This document shows, one piece after another, positions 1 through 7,472 of a stretch of DNA of 57,384 nt. Where the stretch lies: the NCBI GenBank assembly GCA_900769445.1, contig CAAGGR010000111.1, positions 1-57,384 of the forward strand, read 5' to 3'. Each line of letters begins with the position of its first letter. The stretch's first letter is position 1. The position numbers and the translations under genes are program-made. Below the pieces are notes generated by a model. That model made no database searches, was not told where the DNA came from, and saw only the letters and a program-made list of their open reading frames with translations. The DNA comes from an uncultured Alistipes sp. (lineage in GTDB: Bacteria; Bacteroidota; Bacteroidia; Bacteroidales; Rikenellaceae).

Positions 1-416
1 GAGAGTTGGCTCTCCAAGATGCGAATCTGAGCATCAACATCATCCTTCTGCTTCTCGGTGGTAGCACCATCACGCAACATATTTTCGATGCGTCTTTGTT
101 CAACTTTCAATGTTGCAATCTGCTCACGAAGCGATGCTACTTGTGTTTGCACATCGGGACGAGAGTTGAGCAAAGCCGAGAGCTGTGCTTCAAGTTGGCT
201 ACGCTGCAAATGAAGTTGTACGCTGTCTATTACGGCAAGGGGTTCATCTGCGTTGATTGCCATTCCCTCCTCAATATCAAAACTCAGGATGCGACCTGCT
301 GCCTCGGAAGAGATAATCACCTCGGTAGCCTCAAATGTTCCTTGTGCGTCAAATTTTGCCTCTGTGCCGCACGATACTGCGAGCATCGCAGCGACGATAT
401 ATACTATTCGTTTCAT
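1..416 (-). CDS. HlyD-family periplasmic adaptor lipoprotein (partial)
   Basis: Read on the minus strand, an open frame starts at 416 and runs off the window, giving about 138 residues. It opens with a lipoprotein signal peptide (lipobox LAVSC, Cys16), followed by a biotinyl-lipoyl-like segment (FEATEVIISSEAAGRILSF) and then a long coiled coil rich in Q, E and L. This is the layout of YbhG/HlyD-type membrane fusion proteins, which bridge an inner-membrane exporter and a TolC channel. It starts 3 bp after the tolC-like stop and belongs to the tetR-tolC operon; by family precedent ABC-2 permeases should follow outside the window. The substrate is unknown. The C-terminal half is missing because of the window edge, not because the gene is broken. 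Confidence 0.85.
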   Translation of the reverse strand, partial: MKRIVYIVAAMLAVSCGTEAKFDAQGTFEATEVIISSEAAGRILSFDIEEGMAINADEPLAVIDSVQLHLQRSQLEAQLSALLNSRPDVQTQVASLREQIATLKVEQRRIENMLRDGATTEKQKDDVDAQIRILESQL

Positions 417-419
417 AAT

Positions 420-1697
420 CTATTGATTTAATGTATGTTTTAATCTATATTGTGCTTGTAAAAGTTCTATCTCGTGGGTGCTACGATTGAGCATAGCGTT
501 TGTTTCATCTGTGATTTTTCTAAGCAGGTCGGTTGCGTCTATTACGCCATTCTCCAACTTTGACTCTGCTGCCATACGCACATTTCGGCGCAACTCCACA
601 ATACGCTCATCATCTGCCACAGCCTGACGAAGTCGAGCAATCTCACCATCATCCTGTGTGGTCTGCATCTCGCTGTTGAAGAGGAATACATCTCGTTGCA
701 CATCTATCTGTCGCTGTGCTGCATTCAACTTTTCGAGATTGTTTCGCTTGGTGTAGAATGCTCCTATATTCCACGACATACGCACGCCAACAATAGCATT
801 TGGTGTCCATTCCGCCGAAACCATACTCTGAAACATATCCAATCCTGGATAGCCATAGTAGCCTTGTGCAAAAGCACTAAATCGAGGCATAGTGGAGGCA
901 TTTATTGCTCTGCGCTGTGCATTTAATCTGCTCTCCTGTGCATCAAAAAGAGCAAGCTCAGGGCGTGCAGAGGTGCGGCTTGTAACATCGACTGATGCGG
1001 GGCGTTGCAGTCTATCACTTGAAAGAGACTGTCCGATAAAAATCTCCAACATACGACGATAACTCGCTCGTGATGCCTCTATCTGTCCGAGTGTCTGACG
1101 AGCTGTCAAAACCTCCGCTTCAACAGCATCTACATCAGACTGCATCGCTACACCATTGTTGTAATATGCACGCATACGGGCGAGATTACTCTCCAATACT
1201 CCAATCTGCGCCTCGGTCTGCGCAACACGCTCATCCAAAAGTAAGATGCCGAAATAGAGGTTGTCAACCCTCTGTTGCAGGTCGTAGAGCGACACATCAA
1301 CACGACTTCGCTGCTCCTGAGCCTCCGCCTCGGCAATAGCCTTGTTTGCCTTCGACTGACCTCCATCCCAGATGTTCTGCTGAACATCTATGGCTACTTT
1401 GTATTGGTCTTTGCGAATACCCGACATCTCCACGCCACTTGCCGACAACATACCCTGCAACGCATCGGGATATGTTGGCGTTGCCGATTGATAGGTTGCC
1501 TGACCCGATATTACCACCTGCGGAACCCACGCACGAGCAGCGTTCGATAGGTTGTATTGCTCGGTCTCAGAGATAAGGTTGTATTGCCTAATCTCGGGGT
1601 AGTGCTCACGAGCCAAGCGACGACACTCGTTGAGCGTTTGTGCTGTTGCCCCAAACGCTACGATAGCGAATAGGAGCGTTAATAACATCCTTTTCAT
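420..1697 (-). CDS. TolC-family outer membrane efflux protein
   Basis: A 425-residue protein with a clear signal peptide (residues 1-19, cleavage after GATA) and two long alpha-helical, Q/E/A/R-rich repeats at roughly 20-225 and 230-420, as in OEP/TolC channel proteins. TolC trimers form the outer-membrane barrel and periplasmic tunnel of tripartite exporters. It lies between a TetR repressor gene (4 bp upstream) and a HlyD-type adaptor gene (3 bp downstream), so the three form one operon for a regulated efflux system, probably ABC-driven. Length is normal for the family. Nothing in it shows the substrate; drug, bile-acid or envelope-lipid export are all possible. Confidence 0.9.
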   Translation of the reverse strand: MKRMLLTLLFAIVAFGATAQTLNECRRLAREHYPEIRQYNLISETEQYNLSNAARAWVPQVVISGQATYQSATPTYPDALQGMLSASGVEMSGIRKDQYKVAIDVQQNIWDGGQSKANKAIAEAEAQEQRSRVDVSLYDLQQRVDNLYFGILLLDERVAQTEAQIGVLESNLARMRAYYNNGVAMQSDVDAVEAEVLTARQTLGQIEASRASYRRMLEIFIGQSLSSDRLQRPASVDVTSRTSARPELALFDAQESRLNAQRRAINASTMPRFSAFAQGYYGYPGLDMFQSMVSAEWTPNAIVGVRMSWNIGAFYTKRNNLEKLNAAQRQIDVQRDVFLFNSEMQTTQDDGEIARLRQAVADDERIVELRRNVRMAAESKLENGVIDATDLLRKITDETNAMLNRSTHEIELLQAQYRLKHTLNQ

Positions 1698-1701
1698 AGC
1701 T

Positions 1702-2328
1702 CTACATCTTTTTGATTCTTCGCATTATAATTTCTACATTCTCCGCCTTTCGCTGTTGAATAAACTGCTCTCTGTTAGCCATCAAATCGCCCATAACAGG
1801 TTGAGCAAAGTCGTGAATAATAAATGGGAATATATTGAGCGAGAGTATCGACATAAGGAGCATACGAATATCCACACGCTCCATCTCGCCACGCTCCGCT
1901 GCGGCATCAATTTCGCACTGCATCGAGGCGAATAATACCCCAGCGATACTCTTCATCTTATCGTACAATAGGTTGTATCGCTCGGGACGGGCAATAATCT
2001 CATTTAGGAAGAAGCGTGGCAACAGTGGATTTGTAGCCACAAGGTCGAAGTGGGCACTTACGCCATCCTTCAATCGCTCGACAATGGGCATTGTAGGGTT
2101 GCCCATCGCCGCCAACATCGTCTCGGCAATGGTCTTTGCATTCTTCTCGATGATGCGCTCGAAGAGTTGTTCTTTGGTGCGGTAGTAGTAGTGGAGCATT
2201 GCGTGTGTCACTCCTGCCCTCTGTGCAATAGATGTCGTCCTCGCCCCATCATATCCTTTAATAAAGAACTCTTGCTCGGCAGCCTCCAAGATAAGTTGCT
2301 CCTTGCTGATTTTCTCTTGCTCTATCAT
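1702..2328 (-). CDS. TetR/AcrR-family transcriptional repressor
   Basis: A protein of about 208 residues if it starts at the ATG at 2328 (MIEQEKISK...); an in-frame ATG at 2358 would add ten residues, but 2328 fits family starts better. The N-terminus (about residues 8-55) is a TetR DNA-binding domain: AAEQEFFIKGYDGARTTSIA followed by the recognition helix region VTHAMLHYYYRTKEQLF. The C-terminal ligand-binding part is helical and not assignable. It is the first gene of the tolC-hlyD operon, and a 14-bp palindrome sits just downstream of its promoter -7 element, so it very likely represses its own operon. The inducer is not predictable. Confidence 0.9.
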   Translation of the reverse strand: MIEQEKISKEQLILEAAEQEFFIKGYDGARTTSIAQRAGVTHAMLHYYYRTKEQLFERIIEKNAKTIAETMLAAMGNPTMPIVERLKDGVSAHFDLVATNPLLPRFFLNEIIARPERYNLLYDKMKSIAGVLFASMQCEIDAAAERGEMERVDIRMLLMSILSLNIFPFIIHDFAQPVMGDLMANREQFIQQRKAENVEIIMRRIKKM

Positions 2329-2365
2329 CGTTTTTAGCCACTTAAAAGCATTTAACAATTTTATC

Positions 2366-2379
2366 TAACAATTTTGTTA
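2366..2379. promoter_or_regulatory. Candidate TetR operator palindrome
   Basis: TAACAATTTTGTTA is a palindrome with 6-bp arms and a 2-bp centre. It lies between the -7 element (2383-2390, minus strand) and the tetR start, over the expected transcription start. A half-site copy of AACAATTTT is repeated just downstream at 2354-2362. The position is that of an autorepression site for the divergent-free tetR-tolC-hlyD operon. Binding is inferred. Confidence 0.55.
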
Positions 2380-2382
2380 ACG

Positions 2383-2413
2383 CAAAAGTATAAATTATTT
2401 TCATCCAAGCAAA
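2383..2413 (-). promoter_or_regulatory. Promoter of the tetR-tolC-hlyD operon
   Basis: On the minus strand TTTG (2410-2413) and TACTTTTG (2383-2390) are separated by exactly 19 bp. This matches the Bacteroidetes primary sigma consensus TTTG-N19/20-TAnnTTTG. Confidence 0.7.
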
Positions 2414-2478
2414 ATAATGTTGGATCTTTCTGCGATATGTTCGCAAACTATTTAATAGTCGGGGAGATAGGGGCAAAA

Positions 2479-2526
2479 TAGTGACCTACTAACTGCCTGG
2501 ACGATTTTCTAACTAATAGGTCACTA
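2479..2526. repeat. Inverted repeat in the tetR/tRNA-Arg gap
   Basis: TAGTGACCT (2479-2487) and AGGTCACTA (2518-2526) are perfect complements; with three mismatches the arms extend to about 16 bp. The 330-bp gap between tetR and tRNA-Arg otherwise shows only the tetR promoter and a terminator. No coding sequence is apparent. The role of the repeat is unknown. Confidence 0.5.
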
Positions 2527-2651
2527 AACTATGTCTTTCTGGGGTGACATTTTGCTTGTCAAAGGCGACAGAAGCACGACAAAAGTGCGACAAATTAAAT
2601 CGCGCTGTTTCAGATAGTTATGCGCGTAACACTTGTAACTTATTGATATAA

Positions 2652-2684
2652 AACAAAAAAAGGAAAACCTTTCGATTTTCCCTT
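2652..2684 (-). terminator. Intrinsic terminator of tRNA-Arg
   Basis: On the minus strand GGAAAA (2676-2681 complement) and TTTTCC (2662-2667 complement) form a stem right after the tRNA, followed by a run of seven T. The flanking GG and CC extend the stem. Confidence 0.65.
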
Positions 2685-2688
2685 TCAG

Positions 2689-2762
2689 TGATTCCGGCGG
2701 GATTCGAACCCACGACCCACAGCTTAGAAGGCTGTTGCTCTATCCAGCTGAGCTACGGAACC
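2689..2762 (-). tRNA. tRNA-Arg(TCT)
   Basis: The minus strand folds as a full cloverleaf of 74 nt. The acceptor stem is GGTTCCG/CGGAATC with discriminator A, the D-stem is GCTC/GAGC, the anticodon arm is ACAGC-CTTCTAA-GCTGT with anticodon TCT, and the T-arm is GTGGG-TTCGAAT-CCCGC. No CCA is encoded, so CCA must be added enzymatically. An oligo-T terminator follows at once. Anticodon TCT reads AGA and AGG arginine codons. Confidence 0.95.
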
Positions 2763-2859
2763 ATCCTTTTTATGGCAAATCACGCCCCCAGTTTCATGGG
2801 TGGATTGGCGCATCTGCGGTGCAAAAGTAAGCAAAATATATTGATTTGCAAAATTTTTG

Positions 2860-3366
2860 TTACTCCTCGGGTGTAATTTTATCGATTGCGGTGCGGGTCA
2901 TTTCATAATCGAAGCCCAAGCCCATACCATAGCGAAGCAGTTTGCCTCGTAGCTCATAGCTATTTGCAGCCTTCGTACTACGCATCTTGCGCTCCAATTT
3001 GGTGGTGAGTTGTTCGAGTTGTGCATCGCTGTCGAGTGTGGCAAGGGTGGTGTTGATAATCTCTTTATCGATGCCCTTTTGGCGTAGTTGGAATGCTATC
3101 TTGTGTGCGCCCCAGCCCGCGAGGTTGCTCTTTTCGCGCACGTAGGCTTCGGCATAGCGTTTATCATCGATGAAGCGTTGTTCGATAAGTTTTGCAAGAA
3201 CTCCTTCACGCTCACCCTCAGGGACACCCCAACCACGCATAAGGCGTAGAGCATCGCCCGAGGATTTCTCGGCACGGGAGCATAGGCGCATCAGCGACTG
3301 CAGGGCTTGCGATGCGCTCTTAGGTCTCTTCTCGCGTGGTTGTTTACTTATTGTAGTGTCGCGCAT
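2860..3366 (-). CDS. recX: RecX-family regulator of RecA
   Basis: A 168-residue basic, all-helical protein with the RecX tandem three-helix layout, including LIEQRFIDDKRYAEAYVREK and a WGAHKIAFQLRQKGI segment. RecX proteins bind RecA filaments and limit strand exchange. Length is typical. It is the last gene of the lptB-aroA-aroC-prmC-recX run and its start lies 19 bp inside the prmC 3' end, so translation of the two is probably coupled. No recA is present in the window. The N-terminal 20 residues (basic, low complexity) are poorly constrained, and a start slightly downstream is possible. Confidence 0.85.
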   Translation of the reverse strand: MRDTTISKQPREKRPKSASQALQSLMRLCSRAEKSSGDALRLMRGWGVPEGEREGVLAKLIEQRFIDDKRYAEAYVREKSNLAGWGAHKIAFQLRQKGIDKEIINTTLATLDSDAQLEQLTTKLERKMRSTKAANSYELRGKLLRYGMGLGFDYEMTRTAIDKITPEE

Positions 3367-4190
3367 ATCATTCTCGGTTTGCCTCTAAAGTCCTCGCGTA
3401 GTGTAATATCGCTATATTCCTCATCTGTGAGCATCGCAATCATCTCTGATGCAAGGAGTTCGTATATCTCAAAATATAGCTTGCCACCTCTCTTGAGTAT
3501 CTTTTTTGAGGTGCGAACTATAGAACGGTAGAATAGTAGTGGGTCGTTATCAGGAACAAAAAGTGCGGTGGATGGCTCAAAGTCGAGGACATTCTTGCGC
3601 ATTCGCACCTCGTCGGACTGCGGTATATATGGCGGATTTGAGACCACGACATCGAACTGCTCGTTAAAGAGTGTATCAAAATCGGCGAGGGCATCGCCCT
3701 CTACAAATATAACATTTGGGGCGTGGTGCATGCCATTCTCGCGCGCTATGGCGAGGGCATCTTGCGATATGTCCATTGCCCAAACATGGCTACTCTCCAC
3801 CTCTCTACTTAGAGCTATGGCTATAGCTCCTGAGCCTGTGCCAATGTCGAGGATTGTGGCACCCTTAGGGCTATTATATGTAATCCACTCCACAAGTTCT
3901 TCGGTCTCAGGACGCGGAATTAGCACACCCTCTCTAACTGTAAGCTCCATATCGCGAAAGTCGGCATGGCCGATAATATACTGCACTGGTCGCCAATTGC
4001 GAAGCTCTGCGATGATGGCGTCTAAATCCTCTATCGAAATCTCTCTATTTGGCTCTATGATAAGGTCGTTACGCGAAATATTGCCTTTTGCAAGGAGCAA
4101 CATCTCGGCAATCTGCCTTGCCTCGCCCTCGTCATAGAGTTCGCTTGCAACGCTATATAGTTGGTTGTATATCTCGCGACGCGTTGCCAT
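3348..4190 (-). CDS. prmC: Release factor glutamine methyltransferase PrmC
   Basis: A 280-residue SAM-dependent methyltransferase that modifies the GGQ glutamine of peptide-chain release factors RF1/RF2. It has the helical N-terminal substrate domain (about residues 1-80), SAM motif I DIGTGSG (115-121) and the diagnostic NPPYIP catalytic motif (185-190) that binds the glutamine amide. Length matches HemK/PrmC. It follows aroC by 2 bp and overlaps recX by 19 bp, so it is an internal gene of the minus-strand operon. NPPY also occurs in N6-adenine methyltransferases, but the N-domain and NPPYIP make PrmC far more likely. Confidence 0.95.
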   Translation of the reverse strand: MATRREIYNQLYSVASELYDEGEARQIAEMLLLAKGNISRNDLIIEPNREISIEDLDAIIAELRNWRPVQYIIGHADFRDMELTVREGVLIPRPETEELVEWITYNSPKGATILDIGTGSGAIAIALSREVESSHVWAMDISQDALAIARENGMHHAPNVIFVEGDALADFDTLFNEQFDVVVSNPPYIPQSDEVRMRKNVLDFEPSTALFVPDNDPLLFYRSIVRTSKKILKRGGKLYFEIYELLASEMIAMLTDEEYSDITLREDFRGKPRMICATLQ

Positions 4191-4192
4191 CT

Positions 4193-5173
4193 CTATCCTC
4201 TTAAAGTAAAGTCGGCAAGGGCTACTGCCACCATGGCCTCCACAACGACAACGGCTCTACGTGCGATGCAGGCATCGTGGCGACCGCCGATAGTAAGTGG
4301 GGTAGTGGTCTTGCTCTCGAAATTATATGTGCACTGTGCTTTAGCGATACTTGGTGTAGGCTTTATAGCAACACGCAGGGTGATATCGTTACCATTAGTA
4401 ATACCGCCATTTATGCCACCTTCGTTATTCGTTTGGGTTGTGCCTAAAGCATCTATAATGGCGTCGTTACGCTCCGAGCCGCGCTTTGCACTGCCCGCAA
4501 ATCCATCGCCAAACTCGACACCCTTAACGCCTGGTATAGAGAATAGTAGATGTGAAATTATGCTCTCGACAGAGTCGAAGAATGGCTCGCCAAGAGTTGG
4601 CTTAATACCCTTAACGCAACACTCAATAATGCCACCTACAGAGTCGCCATCGTGTGCGGCGGTAGTGATAATATCGTTAAATTGTGGGCTGTCAGATATG
4701 CCGTTTACTGATGCTAAACGTGTCGTGAAGGTAACATTTTGCAGTATCTCCTTCGCCACGACACCTGCAGCCACAAGGGCTACGGTCATACGTCCTGATG
4801 CCATACCGCCACCCGCTATATCTGCATCGTTGCCATACTTGCGTAGTTGTACAAGGTCGGCATGTGAAGGGCGTGGATGCACTCGTAGATGCGAGTAGTC
4901 GCCAGAGCGTTTGTCGCTGTTTTTGAATGTGATAGTGATAGCCTCGCCTGTGGTTTTCCCATTGGGATCAAGGCCTTTGATTATAGGTATATCCTCCTCT
5001 TTGCGTGAGGTCTCACCTGAAAGTGATGGTCGTCGACGGTCAAGGTCGGCACGAAACATAGTCTCAGTGAGCGCAATGCCTTTGGGCGCGCCCTCGATGA
5101 TGATACCTACGCTCTCGGCATGTGATGCACCGAAGATGGTAAGGCGAAATATCTTACCGAAGCTATTACTCAT
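4193..5173 (-). CDS. aroC: Chorismate synthase
   Basis: A 326-residue enzyme that makes chorismate from EPSP by anti-1,4 elimination of phosphate with reduced FMN, the last step of the shikimate pathway. The N-terminus (SFGKIFRLTIFGASHAESVG) is the first family signature, RVHPRPSHADLV is the second region, and MASGRMTVALVAAGVVAK and the GGRHDACIARRAVVVVEAM end are also typical. At 326 residues it is shorter than the roughly 350-390 residues common elsewhere, but all conserved blocks are present. It overlaps aroA by 8 bp, so the last two steps of the pathway are made together. Confidence 0.97.
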   Translation of the reverse strand: MSNSFGKIFRLTIFGASHAESVGIIIEGAPKGIALTETMFRADLDRRRPSLSGETSRKEEDIPIIKGLDPNGKTTGEAITITFKNSDKRSGDYSHLRVHPRPSHADLVQLRKYGNDADIAGGGMASGRMTVALVAAGVVAKEILQNVTFTTRLASVNGISDSPQFNDIITTAAHDGDSVGGIIECCVKGIKPTLGEPFFDSVESIISHLLFSIPGVKGVEFGDGFAGSAKRGSERNDAIIDALGTTQTNNEGGINGGITNGNDITLRVAIKPTPSIAKAQCTYNFESKTTTPLTIGGRHDACIARRAVVVVEAMVAVALADFTLRG

Positions 5174-6437
5174 TGCTCTGACCTTTCAACGATGCCATAT
5201 CCTCGAAGAAGGATGGATAGCTCTTAGATACGCACTCTCGGTTCTTGATATTTAGAGGCTTCTCAAGGCGGAGTTCAGTTATTGCCAACGACATAGCGAT
5301 ACGGTGGTCGTCGTGGCTGTCTACATCTGCATTGTGGGGCTCGCCACCTACGATGCGCATCTGGTCTGTCTCGTAGTCGAGTTCGATGTCGATGCCAATC
5401 TTGCCATACTCGCTTCTTAACACCTCTCCTCTGTCGCTCTCTTTGCCTCTGAGGCGTGATATACCCTTGATTACAGAGACGCCCTTAGCCGCAGCGGCAA
5501 GGGCTACGATTGCAGGGAATAGGTCAGGACATTGGGTGGCATCGAAGTCGAATGCCTCCAACTCGCGGTGTGCTACCGTGATGCTGCTCTCCTCGATTAT
5601 GATTGATGCTCCAGCGCGCTCCAAAGCACGACATATTGCAGTGTCTGCTTGGCGTGAGAGCATAGATATATTGCGAATGGTAACCTCGCCAGCGATAGCT
5701 GCGGCAACCATAATTGCTGCAGCGCTGCTCCAGTCGCTCTCGATAGTATAGTCGACACCCTTATACTGCTGTCCTGTCTCGATGTAGAACTGTGTGTAGT
5801 CGCCCTCGTTGTACATCACGTTCACGCCAAAGCGCTCGATGGTGTCGAGAGTCATATTTATATATGGGATAGATACTGCACCATTAACCTCGATGGTGGT
5901 GTCGCGCTCCGCCATAGGGAGTGCGATAAGTAGTCCTGTTACGAACTGCGACGACATGGAGCCATCAACTAACACCTTGCCTCCGCGCATAGGGCCACAC
6001 ACCTCGATAGGTAGACGGCCACCGCCATCACGTACCGTTACACCAAGCTCCTTTAGAGGCTCCACCATCATAGACATAGGTCTATGGCGCAAAGTACCCT
6101 CGCCCTCGATTGTAATAGGGTTGTTATGGAGTGCCGCGATAGGGGTGAATAGACGGGCTGCAAGTCCCGATTCTCCTACATTAAGCAGGTCTGTTTTTGG
6201 GGAGATGCCGCCCTCGATAGTGAGCGTGTTGTCGTCAACAATCTCCACTTTAGCGCCTAAAGCCTCGATGGCGGCTATTGCCGAGCGAGTATCGCTACAT
6301 AGTTCGATGCCACGTAGTGTGGTGCGACCTGAGGCGAGCAGTGCTACAGCTAAGGCGCGTTGTGCATAACTCTTAGAGCAAGGAGGTGTTACCTCGCCAT
6401 GAAGTCTATTCCCTAAAGGTATCGTGCAATCATCCAT
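5166..6437 (-). CDS. aroA: 3-phosphoshikimate 1-carboxyvinyltransferase (EPSP synthase)
   Basis: A 423-residue EPSP synthase joining phosphoenolpyruvate and shikimate-3-phosphate. Substrate-binding signatures are visible: PPCSKSYAQRALAVALLASG near the N-terminus, GEGTLRHRPM, MSSQFVTGLLIALP, SDWSSAAAIM and DSHDDHRIAMSLAI near the C-terminus. The segment that in classical enzymes reads close to GNAGTAMR is VGESGLAARLFTPI here, a divergent form. It lies about 80 bp downstream of lptB and overlaps aroC by 8 bp. The short AT-rich gap to lptB shows no clear terminator, so it may be co-transcribed with lptB. Confidence 0.95.
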   Translation of the reverse strand: MDDCTIPLGNRLHGEVTPPCSKSYAQRALAVALLASGRTTLRGIELCSDTRSAIAAIEALGAKVEIVDDNTLTIEGGISPKTDLLNVGESGLAARLFTPIAALHNNPITIEGEGTLRHRPMSMMVEPLKELGVTVRDGGGRLPIEVCGPMRGGKVLVDGSMSSQFVTGLLIALPMAERDTTIEVNGAVSIPYINMTLDTIERFGVNVMYNEGDYTQFYIETGQQYKGVDYTIESDWSSAAAIMVAAAIAGEVTIRNISMLSRQADTAICRALERAGASIIIEESSITVAHRELEAFDFDATQCPDLFPAIVALAAAAKGVSVIKGISRLRGKESDRGEVLRSEYGKIGIDIELDYETDQMRIVGGEPHNADVDSHDDHRIAMSLAITELRLEKPLNIKNRECVSKSYPSFFEDMASLKGQSNE

Positions 6438-6519
6438 ATATTAAGGGATGTTCTATAAATTAGTACAAGTTTAATATCTATTGGCGTTAGGAAGATATGC
6501 GTCTTGGATGCTTATCTCT

Positions 6520-7374
6520 CTATTTATCCTCTTCAGTCTCGTCCTCGTTTTGCTGAGGGATATGACCCAAGGCGCGCAATGCCTCCTCACGCTCACGCTC
6601 CTCCTGCTCACGCTGCTTGCGCTTCATCTGTGGCGATGTGCGAAGCTCGAAGTTGCGACCGAGGTATACGCGACGTACCATCTCATCGTTAGCCAAATCC
6701 TCGGCAGTACCAGTCTTTAGAATCTTTCCCTCATATAGAAGGTATGTACGATCGGTGATGGCGAGGGTCTCATCTACGTTGTGGTCGGTGATGATAACGC
6801 CGATATTCTTATCCTTAAGTGTTCCCACGATGCTCTGAATATCCTCCACGGCAATAGGGTCTACACCTGCAAAAGGCTCGTCAAGGAGGATGAAGGCTGG
6901 GTTTATAGCCACAGCGCGGGCAATCTCGGTACGACGACGCTCGCCACCCGAGAGCTGGTTACCATAGCTCTTGCGCACCTTCTGTAGGCGGAACTCCTCG
7001 ATAAGGCTCTCTACACGCTCACGCTGATACTCCTTCGAGTAGTTTGTCATCTCCAATACTGCGCGGATGTTATCCTCGACAGAGAGGTGGCGGAATACTG
7101 AAGCCTCCTGTGCCAAGTAACCCACGCCCATCTGTGCGCGTCGGTAGACAGGTAGAGAGGTGATATCCGTAACCAAACCCTCGTCGTTCTCGAGGAATAT
7201 GCGTCCCTCGTTAGGTTTGATAAGACCTACGATCATATAGAAGGTTGTTGTCTTACCGGCACCGTTAGGGCCGAGTAGACCTACGATCTCTCCCTGGTTA
7301 ACATCGATAGAGACGTGATTCACGACAGTGCGTGATTTATAGGATTTTACTAACTCGCTTGTAAAAAGTCGCAT
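6520..7374 (-). CDS. lptB: LPS export ABC transporter ATPase LptB
   Basis: A 284-residue ABC ATPase. Walker A is GPNGAGKTT (35-43), the ABC signature LSGGE (141-145) is followed by RRRTEIARA, Walker B is FILLDEP (161-167, catalytic Glu166), and the H-switch is DHNV (His198). The LSGGERRRTEIARA pattern and the sequence around SVEDNIRAVLE are those of LptB, which powers LptFG to pull lipopolysaccharide from the inner membrane. Residues from about 245 form an extra charged tail (KRKQREQEEREREEALRA) not found in the 241-residue E. coli enzyme. It is first in the operon with aroA and aroC and is divergent from recQ. Confidence 0.92.
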   Translation of the reverse strand: MRLFTSELVKSYKSRTVVNHVSIDVNQGEIVGLLGPNGAGKTTTFYMIVGLIKPNEGRIFLENDEGLVTDITSLPVYRRAQMGVGYLAQEASVFRHLSVEDNIRAVLEMTNYSKEYQRERVESLIEEFRLQKVRKSYGNQLSGGERRRTEIARAVAINPAFILLDEPFAGVDPIAVEDIQSIVGTLKDKNIGVIITDHNVDETLAITDRTYLLYEGKILKTGTAEDLANDEMVRRVYLGRNFELRTSPQMKRKQREQEEREREEALRALGHIPQQNEDETEEDK

Positions 7375-7381
7375 CTTTCTG

Positions 7382-7397
7382 TTACAAAATTTTGTAA
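7382..7397. promoter_or_regulatory. 16-bp perfect palindrome between lptB and recQ
   Basis: TTACAAAATTTTGTAA is perfectly self-complementary and lies 8 bp upstream of the lptB start, between lptB and its probable -7 element (TAACTTTG on the minus strand, 7406-7413). It is placed like an operator, but no regulator can be named. AT-richness makes chance a real alternative. Confidence 0.4.
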
Positions 7398-7472
7398 GTT
7401 TTTTGCAAAGTTATTACAATTTTACAAAAAAATATATTATATTTGGGTAAATTTTTGACACTAACAGCAATT

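Noticed and set aside
4911..6369. Open frames on the plus strand opposite aroC and aroA
   Set aside because: They mirror genes with complete family signatures and have no protein character.
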